NCBI RefSeq assembly: GCF_000472665.1
Contig: NZ_AXAC01000032.1
Coordinates: 1-58,770, forward strand
Source of the DNA: Acetobacterium malicum subsp. dehalogenans DSM 11527
GTDB taxonomy: Bacteria; Bacillota; Clostridia; Eubacteriales; Eubacteriaceae
Length of the DNA stretch: 58,770 nucleotides
Direction of reading: 5' to 3'
A program made the position numbers and the translations under genes. How positions within the stretch are numbered: position 1 is the first letter of the stretch; every line of letters begins with the position of its first letter. Under the pieces are notes generated by a model. That model saw nothing but the letters and a program-made list of their open reading frames with translations, did not search any database and was not told the DNA's origin. Positions 39,570 to 48,800 of the stretch are shown here, in pieces.

Positions 39570-40014
39570 CATATTGATAATACCATCATGTCATTTTTTT
39601 GAAGCGAAAGAACCTTTTCTCAAAAAAGACTAACTATTTTTTATTCCCAACTCGTCTACCCCATCGTTTTTTTATTGCCGCAGATGCTCTTACACTGCCT
39701 CCAGAGCTTGTGCTGGGGCAACATTTCTGAAAATTCGAATATTTTTACTCGGATTTATTCGAAAATCAATGGCATTTAATTAAAAAAGAAAACGCAGTCA
39801 TGACTCATTCATGACTCTCATTTTTACTGATTGACAAGTTATTTCATTTTAACTTAAGCTAAAATTAATCGTTTTTACTGATTATTATGTCAGAGTTTAC
39901 AGTCTACTAAGCAGTCTTCTTACGCATTCCCTTTTTTAATGCCGTTTTTTTCATTTTAAGAATTTTAGCCACAACCCTACTGAGAAGTTTTCTTAAATAT
40001 GTTTAACCTCAAGC

Positions 40015-40043
40015 TTGCAAATTATCCGGGTCTATTGTATTAT
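40015..40043 (+). promoter_or_regulatory. Candidate promoter of the CHAP-protein gene
   Basis: TTGCAA, 17-bp spacer, TATTAT. A small hairpin (GTCAC/GTGAC) follows in the leader near 40093-40113. Confidence 0.45.
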
Positions 40044-40140
40044 ACGCATTGCCAATTTGTAAATAAATTGCAACAATCAATGATGCATTTAAGTCACACA
40101 CCATACAGTGACACCATCATGTTTTGACATTGGAGGTCAA

Positions 40141-41079
40141 ATGAAGAAAAACTTAATAAAAAACGCATGCGTGAGTCTTGCCTTTGTTTTATGCCTGGGC
40201 ATGGCGCCGGGCGCTGTTATGGCAGAAGAAGCCGAGGTGGATTTGACGCAAATCGCTCAGGCGGTAGAAACAGCTGAAGAAGCAGCACCTCTGCCTAAAT
40301 TGTTTTCAGCTCGAACGACAGGACCTGGCTCAGATAATGCCTATTACTTTGCCAATAATCCCTATTCACAAGGTGGCTATGGTTTGCCGAATTGTACCGC
40401 CTATGCCTTTGGTCGAGCTTATGAAATTTTGGGAAGTACCCCAAATTTAGCTATGGGTAATGCTAATTCCTGGTGGGCCTATAATCAAAGCACTGGCTAT
40501 TATCCATCCGGATCGACGCCAAAACTTGGCGCTGTTATCTGTTGGGGCGGCAGTTCAGATGGGCATGTGGCGATTGTTGAAGCCATCAACGGCAATACCG
40601 TCACCCTTTCCGAATCCACCTATAGCGGTATCTTTTTCCAAAATTACACCTATACCATTGGTGCTGAGGATGCCACCTCTGTCGGCGGTTTCCAGGGTTA
40701 TATCTACATCGGGGATTATATTGATGCCGCAGCGGATACAACTCCCCCAGCCTTATCAGATGTTCTCGTAACCGACTATCAAGGCGAAGGAATTAAGATC
40801 ACCGCTCTGGTTTCTGACGACTTAAGCGGTATCGGTCAGGTTTACTTTCCAGTCTGGACCGAAAATGGCGGACAGGATGATTTAATCTGGCATGAAGGAA
40901 CCGTTGAAGGCAATGTGGCCAGCTGTTTTATCCCTTACAGCGATCACAATACCGAACTTGGTGACTACAATGTCCATGTTTATGTGTATGACAATGCCGG
41001 TCACTATACAATGACTGGTACCGCCATCACCAAAGCTGACACCTTTACCAGCCTGGGTGAAGTTGCCCTTGAAAGCTAA
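40141..41079 (+). CDS. Secreted CHAP-domain cell-wall hydrolase with Bsp-like repeat
   Basis: The 312-residue precursor starts at ATG 40141 after GGAGG. A signal peptide (about 1-34, likely cleaved after AVMA) precedes a short linker and a CHAP domain with the catalytic pair Cys in LPNCTAYAFGRA (about 85) and His in SDGHVAIVE (about 142). A C-terminal module follows that resembles GBS Bsp-like repeats (PVWTENGGQDDLIW, then GDYNVHVYVYDNAGHY). CHAP domains cleave peptidoglycan stem or cross-bridge peptides, so a role in wall turnover is likely. It has its own terminator. Confidence 0.9.
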   Translation: MKKNLIKNACVSLAFVLCLGMAPGAVMAEEAEVDLTQIAQAVETAEEAAPLPKLFSARTTGPGSDNAYYFANNPYSQGGYGLPNCTAYAFGRAYEILGSTPNLAMGNANSWWAYNQSTGYYPSGSTPKLGAVICWGGSSDGHVAIVEAINGNTVTLSESTYSGIFFQNYTYTIGAEDATSVGGFQGYIYIGDYIDAAADTTPPALSDVLVTDYQGEGIKITALVSDDLSGIGQVYFPVWTENGGQDDLIWHEGTVEGNVASCFIPYSDHNTELGDYNVHVYVYDNAGHYTMTGTAITKADTFTSLGEVALES

Positions 41080-41100
41080 GTAACTTTTCCATCTAAAACG

Positions 41101-41144
41101 AAAAACCTTCCATTTGCATCTGTATATGCCCATGGAAGGTTTTT
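41101..41144 (+). terminator. Intrinsic terminator
   Basis: AAAAACCTTCCAT pairs with ATGGAAGGTTTTT. Confidence 0.88.
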
Positions 41145-41376
41145 ATATTTAACAATCGTTGAAATAACCACAACTAAAAATTACTTCAAAGTTCTCATTG
41201 GATTCGTTGAAGTGATTGATAGAATCCTCATATTTCTTTCAATTGCTTATGATATTCAAATAAATTATGGCTAACGATGTCATAAAGATCATATTTTTCT
41301 TGTCACATCGGTTAAAACGATATAAGATGAATATACAAATTACGTTTAACCATACCAAATTTCCAGGAGGTAGCTA

Positions 41377-41709
41377 ATGAAAACCCTTGAAACTCAATCT
41401 GGCCATTCAAATCTGCCAACAGATGACGGTTCGGTGATCGGAATTCGAGACGATCTTGATTTGATTAAAAACTACTTAACCCCAGCGTTTATGAAAAAAT
41501 ACACTGTCTTCTCCTGCCTTGAAGATTTTTTGCAATCCGCCGGATTTGCAGTTGCCACCCAGCAGGATTTTGAGCTTATCCCGGTTACTGCAATGGATGA
41601 CTGGGTTCAGCAAAACAGCAAATTTCTGAACTGGTCAGAAATGGTTTCGGCTGCTGGTGATTTCTACTTTGATACCCAGATGAAGGCCATAAAATTTAAA
41701 TCCATATGA
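41377..41709 (+). CDS. Hypothetical protein, 110 residues
   Basis: The ATG follows a strong AGGAGG and the gene is closed by a terminator, so it is real. The sequence (for example DDLDLIKNYLTPAFMKKY and FLQSAGFAVATQQDFELIP) has no motif I recognise, no signal peptide and no TM segment. Mixed helix/strand composition suggests a small soluble globular protein. Confidence 0.75.
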   Translation: MKTLETQSGHSNLPTDDGSVIGIRDDLDLIKNYLTPAFMKKYTVFSCLEDFLQSAGFAVATQQDFELIPVTAMDDWVQQNSKFLNWSEMVSAAGDFYFDTQMKAIKFKSI

Positions 41710-41711
41710 AT

Positions 41712-41745
41712 AAAAAAACAACGATGGCGACATCGTTGTTTTTTT
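41712..41745. terminator. Bidirectional intrinsic terminator
   Basis: AAAAAAACAACGATG pairs with CATCGTTGTTTTTTT around GCGA; it serves both convergent genes. Confidence 0.92.
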
Positions 41746-41750
41746 ACTTA

Positions 41751-42794
41751 TTATTGCGAAACAGCACTTAATTCAATGAGGTTATTCCGACAATAAGTCT
41801 CCAGCAGATCTTTGGCTAATTGGGCATCCGGAGTGTCTTGTTTAATCTTCATCAAATCCTGCAACAACGCAACGGCCTGGGTATCATCCATATATCGAAA
41901 CAAACCTGAGCCCCATTTTGCTGATGCTTTGCTTGTCGAATTAGCATGGTAATTCCAGAATGGCATATTTTTGGCTTCTTCAAGTGTCAGCGTGATTTTA
42001 TCCGTTGATTGAGTTGAAACATAACCTGACTCACGATCATTCCCTTCTAACACAGCATCAATAATAAATACGCCAAAAATGATTCGTTCCGCTTCCTTAG
42101 TATTTGGCAGCCGGGTGGTGAGTACTGCCAGACTGTTGCGCCGGGCACTCTTGATCTTTCTTGTTTTACCGTCTCCATCTTCGCCTGCCAGAATTTTCCA
42201 GCTTTTCAACAGCTGACTTTCATAGCAGCCAAAATTGTCATCCACTAATGAATCATCCAAAGTCGTTCGATCGATATCTCCAGCGAGGTATTGGGAGCAG
42301 AGGCATTCCTTGCTGCCGCACCAGATCCGTTTCTCTTTTTCGATATTATATCGAATCGTTGCATCACTGCAAATACCGTTAAACCCGATTTGTTCCGGGG
42401 CTTGTCCCCCATCACAATAGTTCAGTTTAAAGGCAATGTTCTGCCGGGTGTTGGTTTTTTTCGTCTTAGCTTTGGCAGGTAACTTTTTCTTCGCTTCTTC
42501 CAGCGCCTTTATGTGGGCTACTCTTTTTTCCCGTTTATCCTGTTCATTCAATTCCTGGCGTTTTAATTCCTCTTCATCATTGATTTTTATCAGGCTATCC
42601 ACCTGTTCAGCAATTGCCGGATCATTGATTTTCAAAAAATTTTTAAAGGCATCTGGATAGACAAACTTCTTTTCAGTAGGTTCTCCTGAATCACTCATTC
42701 CAAAATCAATTACGACGTGACCATTTTCTACTTCTTTAATCTTTCCAGTACCGAAGGTTTTATGGATAACCGCGGCTTTTATTAATTCAATCAT
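41751..42794 (-). CDS. Hypothetical protein with N-terminal Tudor/CarD-like strand motif
   Basis: The 347-residue protein starts at an ATG after AGGAG. The N-terminal VIHKTFGTGKIKEVENGHVV matches the V.H..FG.G.I pattern found in the C-terminal domain of UvrD-like helicases and in CarD-like domains that bind nucleic acid or RNA polymerase. A charged coiled stretch follows (about 70-110), then a cysteine-containing domain (IWCGSKECLCSQY). No catalytic motif is recognised. I cannot assign a function. Confidence 0.75.
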   Translation of the reverse strand: MIELIKAAVIHKTFGTGKIKEVENGHVVIDFGMSDSGEPTEKKFVYPDAFKNFLKINDPAIAEQVDSLIKINDEEELKRQELNEQDKREKRVAHIKALEEAKKKLPAKAKTKKTNTRQNIAFKLNYCDGGQAPEQIGFNGICSDATIRYNIEKEKRIWCGSKECLCSQYLAGDIDRTTLDDSLVDDNFGCYESQLLKSWKILAGEDGDGKTRKIKSARRNSLAVLTTRLPNTKEAERIIFGVFIIDAVLEGNDRESGYVSTQSTDKITLTLEEAKNMPFWNYHANSTSKASAKWGSGLFRYMDDTQAVALLQDLMKIKQDTPDAQLAKDLLETYCRNNLIELSAVSQ

Positions 42795-43037
42795 TTTTTC
42801 TCCTGTTCTTTATGACCACAACAGTCTGGTACGATTGTCTCTTCTCGTCCCCCTGAATCGGAATCAGATTGCCTCTGCCCACGGCTATTGTAATTAAATT
42901 ATACCATAAAAAAAATGAATCGTAAAACGGTTAAAAAAATTGACCCTCCCCGATTAAATTGGGTGGACCATTTCCTCTATTTACTCTTAACGAATTCAAA
43001 CCCCTGTTTTCCCATAACCAAACTGGAACATATTTAG

Positions 43038-43066
43038 TTGTGCTTAAATCATTGCTATAATATAAT
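43038..43066 (+). promoter_or_regulatory. Candidate promoter of the hydroxyacid dehydrogenase gene
   Basis: TTGTGC, 17-bp spacer, TATAAT (with an overlapping TATAAT 7 bp earlier). Nothing else is seen in the 302-bp gap 42795-43096. Confidence 0.35.
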
Positions 43067-43096
43067 AGAATCTATTAAAATAACGGAGGTAACAGT

Positions 43097-44086
43097 GTGA
43101 CAAAGGTACTGATTCTAACATCTACGAAACGCGTGGAAAAATTTTCTGATTTATCAGGCATCCCGAAAGACTGGGAACTTATTTTCGGTGAAAATCTGGA
43201 TACTGATGATGCGGTACTGCAAGCCGCCGGCGATGCTGATTTTATTTTTGCGGATGCCGTCCGGGAGATCAGCAAAACACTGATTGATGGTATGCCAAAT
43301 CTCAAACTCATCCATTCTGAAGGTGTAGGCTATAATAAAATTGATATACAGACCGCTAAAGAAAAAAACATCTATGTCTGTAATAATACCGCCGCCAACT
43401 CTGCGGCTGTGGCAGAGCAAACGATTCTGCTGATCTTGGGCCTGCAGCGACGGCTCCTGGAAGGGGATCAGATGGTGCGTAGTGGTCAACAGATCAAGGC
43501 CAAAGGTTCGTTTATTCTGGATGGTATTCCGGAACTGGGTTCCTGTCATGTGGGACTGGTCGGCATGGGTTCCATTGCTCTTGAGACCGCTAAACGTTTG
43601 AAGCCTTTTGGTGCACAGCTCAGTTATTTCAATCGTTCCCGAAAAAATACAGTTGAGAACGAATTGGGTCTTAGCTATCTGCCGCTGGAAGTACTCTGCA
43701 AACAGTGCGATATCATCAGTCTCCATTTACCGGTAACTCCGGAAACCACTGGCCTGATCAACGCAGACTTGCTATCACTGATGAAGCCGTCGGCTCTGCT
43801 GATCAATACTGCCCGGGGCGAGCTGGTTGTTCAGGAAGATCTGGTCGCCGCATTATCGGATGGACAGATAGCAGGAGCTGGTCTCGACACCCTGTACCCG
43901 GAACCGGTTATGTTGGATAATCCGCTGCTCAATCTTCCGGAAAACTGTCATTATAAACTGCTATTCAGCCCCCATATTGGTGGAACTACGAAACCGGCTT
44001 TCGAAAAAATGCATAAAACAGTCTGGGCGAATATTTTAGCGGTTTCAAAAGGTGCCCGCCCAATAAATAGTGTTAATGGTTTATAA
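43097..44086 (+). CDS. D-isomer-specific 2-hydroxyacid dehydrogenase
   Basis: The 329-residue NAD(P)-dependent oxidoreductase has the cofactor loop VGLVGMGSIA, the catalytic Arg in NTARGELV, Glu in the LYPEPV region and His in SPHIGG. The start is GTG at 43097, seven bases after GGAGG. The family includes glyoxylate, phosphoglycerate and D-lactate dehydrogenases; the substrate is not assignable. An 11-bp perfect hairpin (44069-44098) encloses its stop codon. Confidence 0.92.
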   Translation: MTKVLILTSTKRVEKFSDLSGIPKDWELIFGENLDTDDAVLQAAGDADFIFADAVREISKTLIDGMPNLKLIHSEGVGYNKIDIQTAKEKNIYVCNNTAANSAAVAEQTILLILGLQRRLLEGDQMVRSGQQIKAKGSFILDGIPELGSCHVGLVGMGSIALETAKRLKPFGAQLSYFNRSRKNTVENELGLSYLPLEVLCKQCDIISLHLPVTPETTGLINADLLSLMKPSALLINTARGELVVQEDLVAALSDGQIAGAGLDTLYPEPVMLDNPLLNLPENCHYKLLFSPHIGGTTKPAFEKMHKTVWANILAVSKGARPINSVNGL

Positions 44087-44098
44087 TCCATTAACACT
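44069..44098 (+). repeat. Perfect hairpin spanning the stop codon of the dehydrogenase
   Basis: AGTGTTAATGG pairs perfectly with CCATTAACACT; the TAA stop lies in the 8-nt loop. No T-tract follows, so it is more likely an RNA stabiliser or pause than a classical terminator. Confidence 0.6.
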
Positions 44099-44171
44099 GT
44101 ACCAGCTACCGATTCCTATTTCAATCAACCAAAATTAGTGAAATAAATTATTGAATGGAGGTTCTGCCCCG

Positions 44172-44549
44172 ATGGATACAAAAAATTCGGTTAACGACGC
44201 TTATCCCAACGTACAGATTCTGCAAGCCAGCCCTGAAGCCTATGAAAAAGCCGCCCAGGCAATCCGCGATGGTAAGATTGTTGTGATGCCAACCCTGACT
44301 ATTTATGTGGTGGTCTGTGATGCCTTCAACGCCTCAGCGCTACGACGATTAAGAGAAATTCGTCATAGTCCAGCAGTAAGTCCGCTCCAATATCATAATT
44401 TAAAACCAACTAGGCAACACAACATTCGTCTTAAAACGTGCTGCCTAAAACCCTATTTGAATTTGACTTGCTTTTTCATGGTGGCCACCCCGATATTTGC
44501 GATGATCCCCGCCACTCCGTTTTTAATGGGATTCACTCGGGTCGGATAA
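44172..44549 (+). pseudogene. Truncated YrdC/Sua5-like remnant
   Basis: A 125-codon frame starts at ATG 44172 behind GGAGG. Residues about 22-70 (AAQAIRDGKIVVMPTLTIYV, then CDAFNASALRRLREIRHSP) align with the N-terminus of YrdC/Sua5 threonylcarbamoyl-AMP synthases, whose signature is PTDTVYG. Here the Asp and Gly are lost (PTLTIYV). After about residue 75 the similarity ends, and the frame runs into the convergent flavoprotein gene. The other ~130 residues of the domain are missing. Either a degenerate fragment of a sua5-type gene or a small derived protein; the former is preferred. Confidence 0.6.
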
Positions 44550-45214
44550 AAATAAGCGCTTCTAGTTTGATAATATTCGTAATCTGCTGGCAGGTTGTGC
44601 TCAGAAAGACTGGCCATTTTTTTAAAGATCCGGAACCAGATCAGGTTACCCAGCGATGGTGAATCAAGCTTTTTGTTTTTCATGGATCGATAAAGACGAT
44701 CTGCAGCTTTTTCGATGTCTTTCTGAACCTGTTGCTCATAGTTTTTTGTGGCTTCCCATGGAGTGCTAGTGACCTTCAATTCACAAACCCTACGGCTGCC
44801 GCCTAAGGTCATCCCCATGGATGAATTAACCTTAGATAAGCCGGAACCACCATTTGCAACCAGCATCAATGATTGATTAAAAAACTTCGGACGATGCAGA
44901 CTGTGGGCAAAGCGATCAATAAAATTTTTCATCATCGCACTGACATTCATGGCATAACCCGGGGTACTGAGAATGACGCCGTCGGCGCTTAATATTTCTG
45001 CTTCGATGCTGTTTTTGTCATCCTTTAGTGGGCATAACTGCTCCCCTTTACCAATGCAGACAAAACAGCCCTGACACAGTTTTAAATCTGCGTCTTTCAA
45101 AAAAATGTATGAAAATTCAACCTCATCCAAACGTGAGAGTTCAGCCTCAATCTTCTGAACGATTTCATAACCTCTCCCTTTGTGAGGGCTTCCCATAATT
45201 GCAATAACTTTCAT
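44453..45214 (-). CDS. NADPH-dependent FMN reductase / iron-sulfur flavoprotein-like
   Basis: The 253-residue flavodoxin-fold protein has GSPHKGRGYE as FMN loop and the compact cysteine motif CQGCFVCIGKGEQLCPLKDD, as in iron-sulfur flavoproteins that bind a [4Fe-4S] cluster next to FMN. STPGYAMNVSAMMKNFIDR is the second FMN contact. A ~70-residue C-terminal extension with a hydrophobic stretch (GVAGIIANIGVA) is not part of the core fold. The ATG follows GTGAGG. An imperfect hairpin (44412-44446, AGGCA.CAC/GTG.TGCCT) lies just after its stop. Its 3' end overlaps the YrdC-like remnant. Confidence 0.85.
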   Translation of the reverse strand: MKVIAIMGSPHKGRGYEIVQKIEAELSRLDEVEFSYIFLKDADLKLCQGCFVCIGKGEQLCPLKDDKNSIEAEILSADGVILSTPGYAMNVSAMMKNFIDRFAHSLHRPKFFNQSLMLVANGGSGLSKVNSSMGMTLGGSRRVCELKVTSTPWEATKNYEQQVQKDIEKAADRLYRSMKNKKLDSPSLGNLIWFRIFKKMASLSEHNLPADYEYYQTRSAYFYPTRVNPIKNGVAGIIANIGVATMKKQVKFK

Positions 45215-45448
45215 ACTAACCTCACTTTACTTAATAATTTTGAATTTCATTGATTATTTTTACCAAATTGTCAAGCTGCGCCCTGACCTTTTTTATTGTT
45301 TTACGATGTTTATCATGATACAATCACAAAACACATACCGACGGTTCAGTTGACCGAAAGCCACATAGTTTTAAACGCGTTTATGATAGTCAAAAAGTTC
45401 ACTAGTTTCCTCAAGAATACTTATTCACACGAGAAAGGACCAATCATC

Positions 45449-47296
45449 ATGGCTAAAAAAAGATCTGTAATTTGGGGTCGTACTAAAGACATACTCACGC
45501 TTATTCAGTTTAATTTTCTACATCTGCTCTTTTTCGAAGCAATCTATACCGTTGTCGGTACCATGATTATTTATCCTGGCGGATTCTTTCTATTCAACAA
45601 AATCATGACCCTATTGGGTTTTCCGTATTTGAGCGGTTCTAATTTCGCTCAGGCAATGACCAATCCGCTTTGTCTGATAACCCTACTTTGTTTCGCTTTT
45701 TTTGTCGCATTTTTTGGGCTGCTGGAATTTACCACCTTGATCCTGATATTTAATGAGAGTCATTTCCACCGAAAAGTTCAACTGATGCCATTATGTAAAG
45801 AAGGATTTAAACGAGCGGTCAAAATAGTCAAAGCTAAAAATTTTCCATTCATCGTTTTTATTCTTATTATTATTCCCTTAACTGAGTTTTCATTATCTTC
45901 TAATTTCATTTCCGAAATATCAATTCCTGAATTTATTATGAGCTATATCACGGCCAGCCCGTTGTACTCAAGCGGCTTTACAGCAGTGTCGTTGTTACTG
46001 TTTCTGCTTTCAGTCATCTGGATTTTTTCATTTCATTATTTCACCCTGGAAAACAGTAATTTTTTTCAAGCGATCAAAAAAAGTAGAATCCTGATTAAAG
46101 GCCATTTCTGGCGGACTATTTTCTTTGTCTTATTTTTTAATCTCCTGATTCTGATGCTGCTGGTTATTGCTGTGATTGCGCTCGAAATAATCGCTTTCCT
46201 GATCTTGGGGCCGCTCCTGAACCATCCACTGGCTTTGTCCATTTTTATCGCTGCCTTCGGTTTTTTGGTGTCTGGTTTGTTTACCATCTTTCAGTTGCTT
46301 ACCACATCCCTCAATTTAGCGGTGGTCTCCGAGTTATATTATCGGTATTCAGCCTCAGCCAACTTGATCGTTAATCCCAAACCGCTGGCAAAAGATAAAT
46401 ATAAAATAAAAGTAAAACAAAAAACGATTGTGATCATCGGGATGATCACGGTTTTACTGTTTATTGCAATAAACAGTTTTGCGATTTTTAATACCTTTTC
46501 TGAGACCTTCAACGACCAGTTTTTAACAGGTCCGCAAATAACTGCCCACCGCGGCGGTTCCAACCTGGCTCCGGAAAATACCCTGGCCGCTTTGCAAAAA
46601 GCCATCGATGAGGGCGCCGATTATGCTGAAATCGATGTGGCTCAAACCAAAGACGGGATCATTGTGGTCTCTCATGATAATAACATCAAACGCATATCTG
46701 GCAAGGACTTGAATATCTGGTCCTCAAATTATGGGGATATCAAGGATCTGGATATCGGCAGTTGGTTTGATCCGCAGTTTAAAAACGAACATATCCCCAC
46801 CCTGGCAGAAGCGGTTGAGCTTTGTCAGGGCAAGATCCTTTTAAATATTGAACTCAAACCCACCGGCCATGAAGCCAGTCTGGTGGAATCAACTGTTGCT
46901 ATTATAAAGCAACATGATTTTTCTGACCAATGTGTCCTGGCATCCCTGGATTACCCCACCTTGGAAAAGGTTGGCTCGGTGGCTCCTGAGCTGAAACAGG
47001 CTTATATTACCGCTTTGGCTATTGGCGATATTCAAAAACTGCCGGTCGATATCTACAGCATCGAATCATCCTTCGTCACTCCGGAAATCGTTACTGCCAT
47101 CCATCGGGAAAATAAAGAAGTTTTAGCCTGGACCGTCGATTCTCAGGAAGCAACCGAGAAAATGGTGAAAATCGGCGTTGATAACATTATTACCGACGAC
47201 GTGGCGCAGACCCGGGAAATCGTTGATCAAATGATCAGACCACGGGAACTGATTGATCGCATCAATGATTATCTTTTTGCTGATCTGTTGTCATAA
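45449..47296 (+). CDS. Membrane glycerophosphodiester phosphodiesterase
   Basis: The 615-residue protein has a long N-terminal membrane domain (about eight TM segments, 1-345) fused to a GDPD catalytic domain (about 365-605). The catalytic motif TAHRGGSNLAPENT and the metal pair in YAEIDVAQTKDG, then VVSHD, are intact; PTLAEAVEL and NIELKP are typical. Such GlpQ/UgpQ-type domains cleave glycerophosphodiesters; the fused membrane part suggests action on lipids or teichoic acid units. The ATG at 45449 follows GAAAGGA; the longer frame from 45296 has no ribosome binding site. Confidence 0.92.
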   Translation: MAKKRSVIWGRTKDILTLIQFNFLHLLFFEAIYTVVGTMIIYPGGFFLFNKIMTLLGFPYLSGSNFAQAMTNPLCLITLLCFAFFVAFFGLLEFTTLILIFNESHFHRKVQLMPLCKEGFKRAVKIVKAKNFPFIVFILIIIPLTEFSLSSNFISEISIPEFIMSYITASPLYSSGFTAVSLLLFLLSVIWIFSFHYFTLENSNFFQAIKKSRILIKGHFWRTIFFVLFFNLLILMLLVIAVIALEIIAFLILGPLLNHPLALSIFIAAFGFLVSGLFTIFQLLTTSLNLAVVSELYYRYSASANLIVNPKPLAKDKYKIKVKQKTIVIIGMITVLLFIAINSFAIFNTFSETFNDQFLTGPQITAHRGGSNLAPENTLAALQKAIDEGADYAEIDVAQTKDGIIVVSHDNNIKRISGKDLNIWSSNYGDIKDLDIGSWFDPQFKNEHIPTLAEAVELCQGKILLNIELKPTGHEASLVESTVAIIKQHDFSDQCVLASLDYPTLEKVGSVAPELKQAYITALAIGDIQKLPVDIYSIESSFVTPEIVTAIHRENKEVLAWTVDSQEATEKMVKIGVDNIITDDVAQTREIVDQMIRPRELIDRINDYLFADLLS

Positions 47297-47374
47297 AACT
47301 TGCGCCGATAACTATTTCAACAGTCCTGAAATACTGTCGCTTTAGAGGGGATACCACCGCAATCGTTGCCGACT

Positions 47375-47632
47375 TTATTTCAAATTTTCTTTGTTTTTCT
47401 TGATGAGATTGACAAACAGCTTTTCATTTGGAGACATAGCTTCAATTTTAGCTGTTTTTAAATGATTGTAAAAAGCATCCATACTTTTTAATTGATCAAT
47501 CAGTCTCAATAAGCTGTTATGCGCTTCCTGATCTTCCGGTGTTTGCGGTTTAACTTGGTCAAAAATGGTCTCCAGATCTTTTTTAGCCTGATTCATAATC
47601 GTTTGTGCTTCAATGTATTCCTGATTTAACAT
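47375..47632 (-). CDS. Small helical protein, 85 residues
   Basis: The predicted all-helical protein (MLNQEYIEAQTIMNQAKKD, then FVNLIKKNKENLK) has heptad-like spacing and no recognised motif. The ribosome binding site is weak (GAAAGAAG). It lies alone between the GDPD gene and the ABC operon. The function is unknown; a real but unassigned gene is more likely than not. Confidence 0.6.
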   Translation of the reverse strand: MLNQEYIEAQTIMNQAKKDLETIFDQVKPQTPEDQEAHNSLLRLIDQLKSMDAFYNHLKTAKIEAMSPNEKLFVNLIKKNKENLK

Positions 47633-47747
47633 ATTATTCTTCTTTCTGATTTTATTTTGGACTGTTATATAATGCTATTCTAAAACATTACAAGTGAATA
47701 ATATCATAAAATCAGGATGGTTGTGAACTAAATCTAACTCTCCCATC

Positions 47748-47779
47748 AAAAAAGCGTATCAAACCTCGGTTTGATACGC
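47748..47779 (-). terminator. Intrinsic terminator of the TetR-linked ABC operon
   Basis: On the minus strand GCGTATCAAACC pairs with GGTTTGATACGC around GAGG-type loop bases, followed by TTTTTT. Confidence 0.88.
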
Positions 47780-47789
47780 CATCACAAGT

Positions 47790-48800
47790 CTAAAGTCTTC
47801 GGTATTTCTTTAACGCAGTCACATTTGCTAAAAACAGCACCCCAATAAAGACCACCGATCCCGCTAACCAGGGCCATATTTCGACAACCCCCTTACCTTG
47901 AATCATAATCATTTCCAGGGCTGTACAGCCATAATAAATTGGCGTGAGGTAACACAGGTTTCCCAGCCCAAAGGGAATGGTGTCAATCGGGATTAGTCCG
48001 GAAAAAAAGATCTGCGGAATGATGATCACCGGAATAAACTGAACCAATTGTAATTCATTGTTGGCAAAGATCGATACCAGCGCGCCCACCGAAACCGCCG
48101 AAAATGCCATCAGGATCATGACTAAGGTACACAAGGCTACCGATCCTTCCACCTGAAGCTGCAACACATAAACAGCGTACAAGATAATCACCACACTTTG
48201 AACTGCGGCCAGCAAACCATACCCCAGGGTATATCCGCCGATGACATCGATCCGTCTGATCGGGGTCATCAGCATCCGTTCCAGGGTCTGTCCAAACCGC
48301 TCGCGGACAAATGACATCCCCGAAAGAATAAAGACAAAGAAAAATGAGATCACGCCCAGAAAAACAAAGGACAGCGAATCGAGCTGATTATCCCCCGTTG
48401 ATTCATAGACATAATCAATAATCAGCTCCTTTTGGGTTGGCTGCAAAGCTTTATTGGTATCCTGAATGGCTTCCAGAGCGACGGCAGATTTGGAATTTTT
48501 CTCCAGCAATTCAATGTGCGTCCCCGCGCTGTCGCTCCAGATCAGCGCATCGATTTCATTATCCTCCAGATAATCTGCGGCCTCGGGTTTTTCTGTTTCT
48601 TCACTAACCGTGGCATGGTTCTCAAGCTCTGCGACAAATTTTTCGCTCATATCATAAACGGCCAGCTTCGGCACATAGCTGGAATCGCTGAGAATAAAAA
48701 ATAGCAACGTTAAAACCAATAGCGGCGCAAATAAAAGCAATCCCAATGATCGCTTATCATTTTTCATTTGACCCAGAATCCGTTTAACAATACTTAACAT
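47790..48800 (-). CDS. ABC-2 type exporter permease
   Basis: The 336-residue permease has one N-terminal TM (about 19-39), a large extracytoplasmic loop (about 45-170) and five C-terminal TM segments. FVRERFGQTLERMLMTPI is the typical coupling segment of the ABC-2 YhgE/DrrB-like exporters. It overlaps the ATPase gene by 7 bp. The divergent TetR gene suggests drug or toxic-compound export, but cargo is not known. Confidence 0.88.
   Translation of the reverse strand: MLSIVKRILGQMKNDKRSLGLLLFAPLLVLTLLFFILSDSSYVPKLAVYDMSEKFVAELENHATVSEETEKPEAADYLEDNEIDALIWSDSAGTHIELLEKNSKSAVALEAIQDTNKALQPTQKELIIDYVYESTGDNQLDSLSFVFLGVISFFFVFILSGMSFVRERFGQTLERMLMTPIRRIDVIGGYTLGYGLLAAVQSVVIILYAVYVLQLQVEGSVALCTLVMILMAFSAVSVGALVSIFANNELQLVQFIPVIIIPQIFFSGLIPIDTIPFGLGNLCYLTPIYYGCTALEMIMIQGKGVVEIWPWLAGSVVFIGVLFLANVTALKKYRRL

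Noticed and set aside
39780-39830. Direct repeat ATGACTC / ATTCATGACTC in the gap before the CHAP gene
   Set aside because: It is too short and single to support a functional call in A/T-rich DNA.
45296-45448. 51-residue N-terminal extension of the phosphodiesterase
   Set aside because: There is no ribosome binding site for the early start, whereas GAAAGGA precedes the ATG at 45449.
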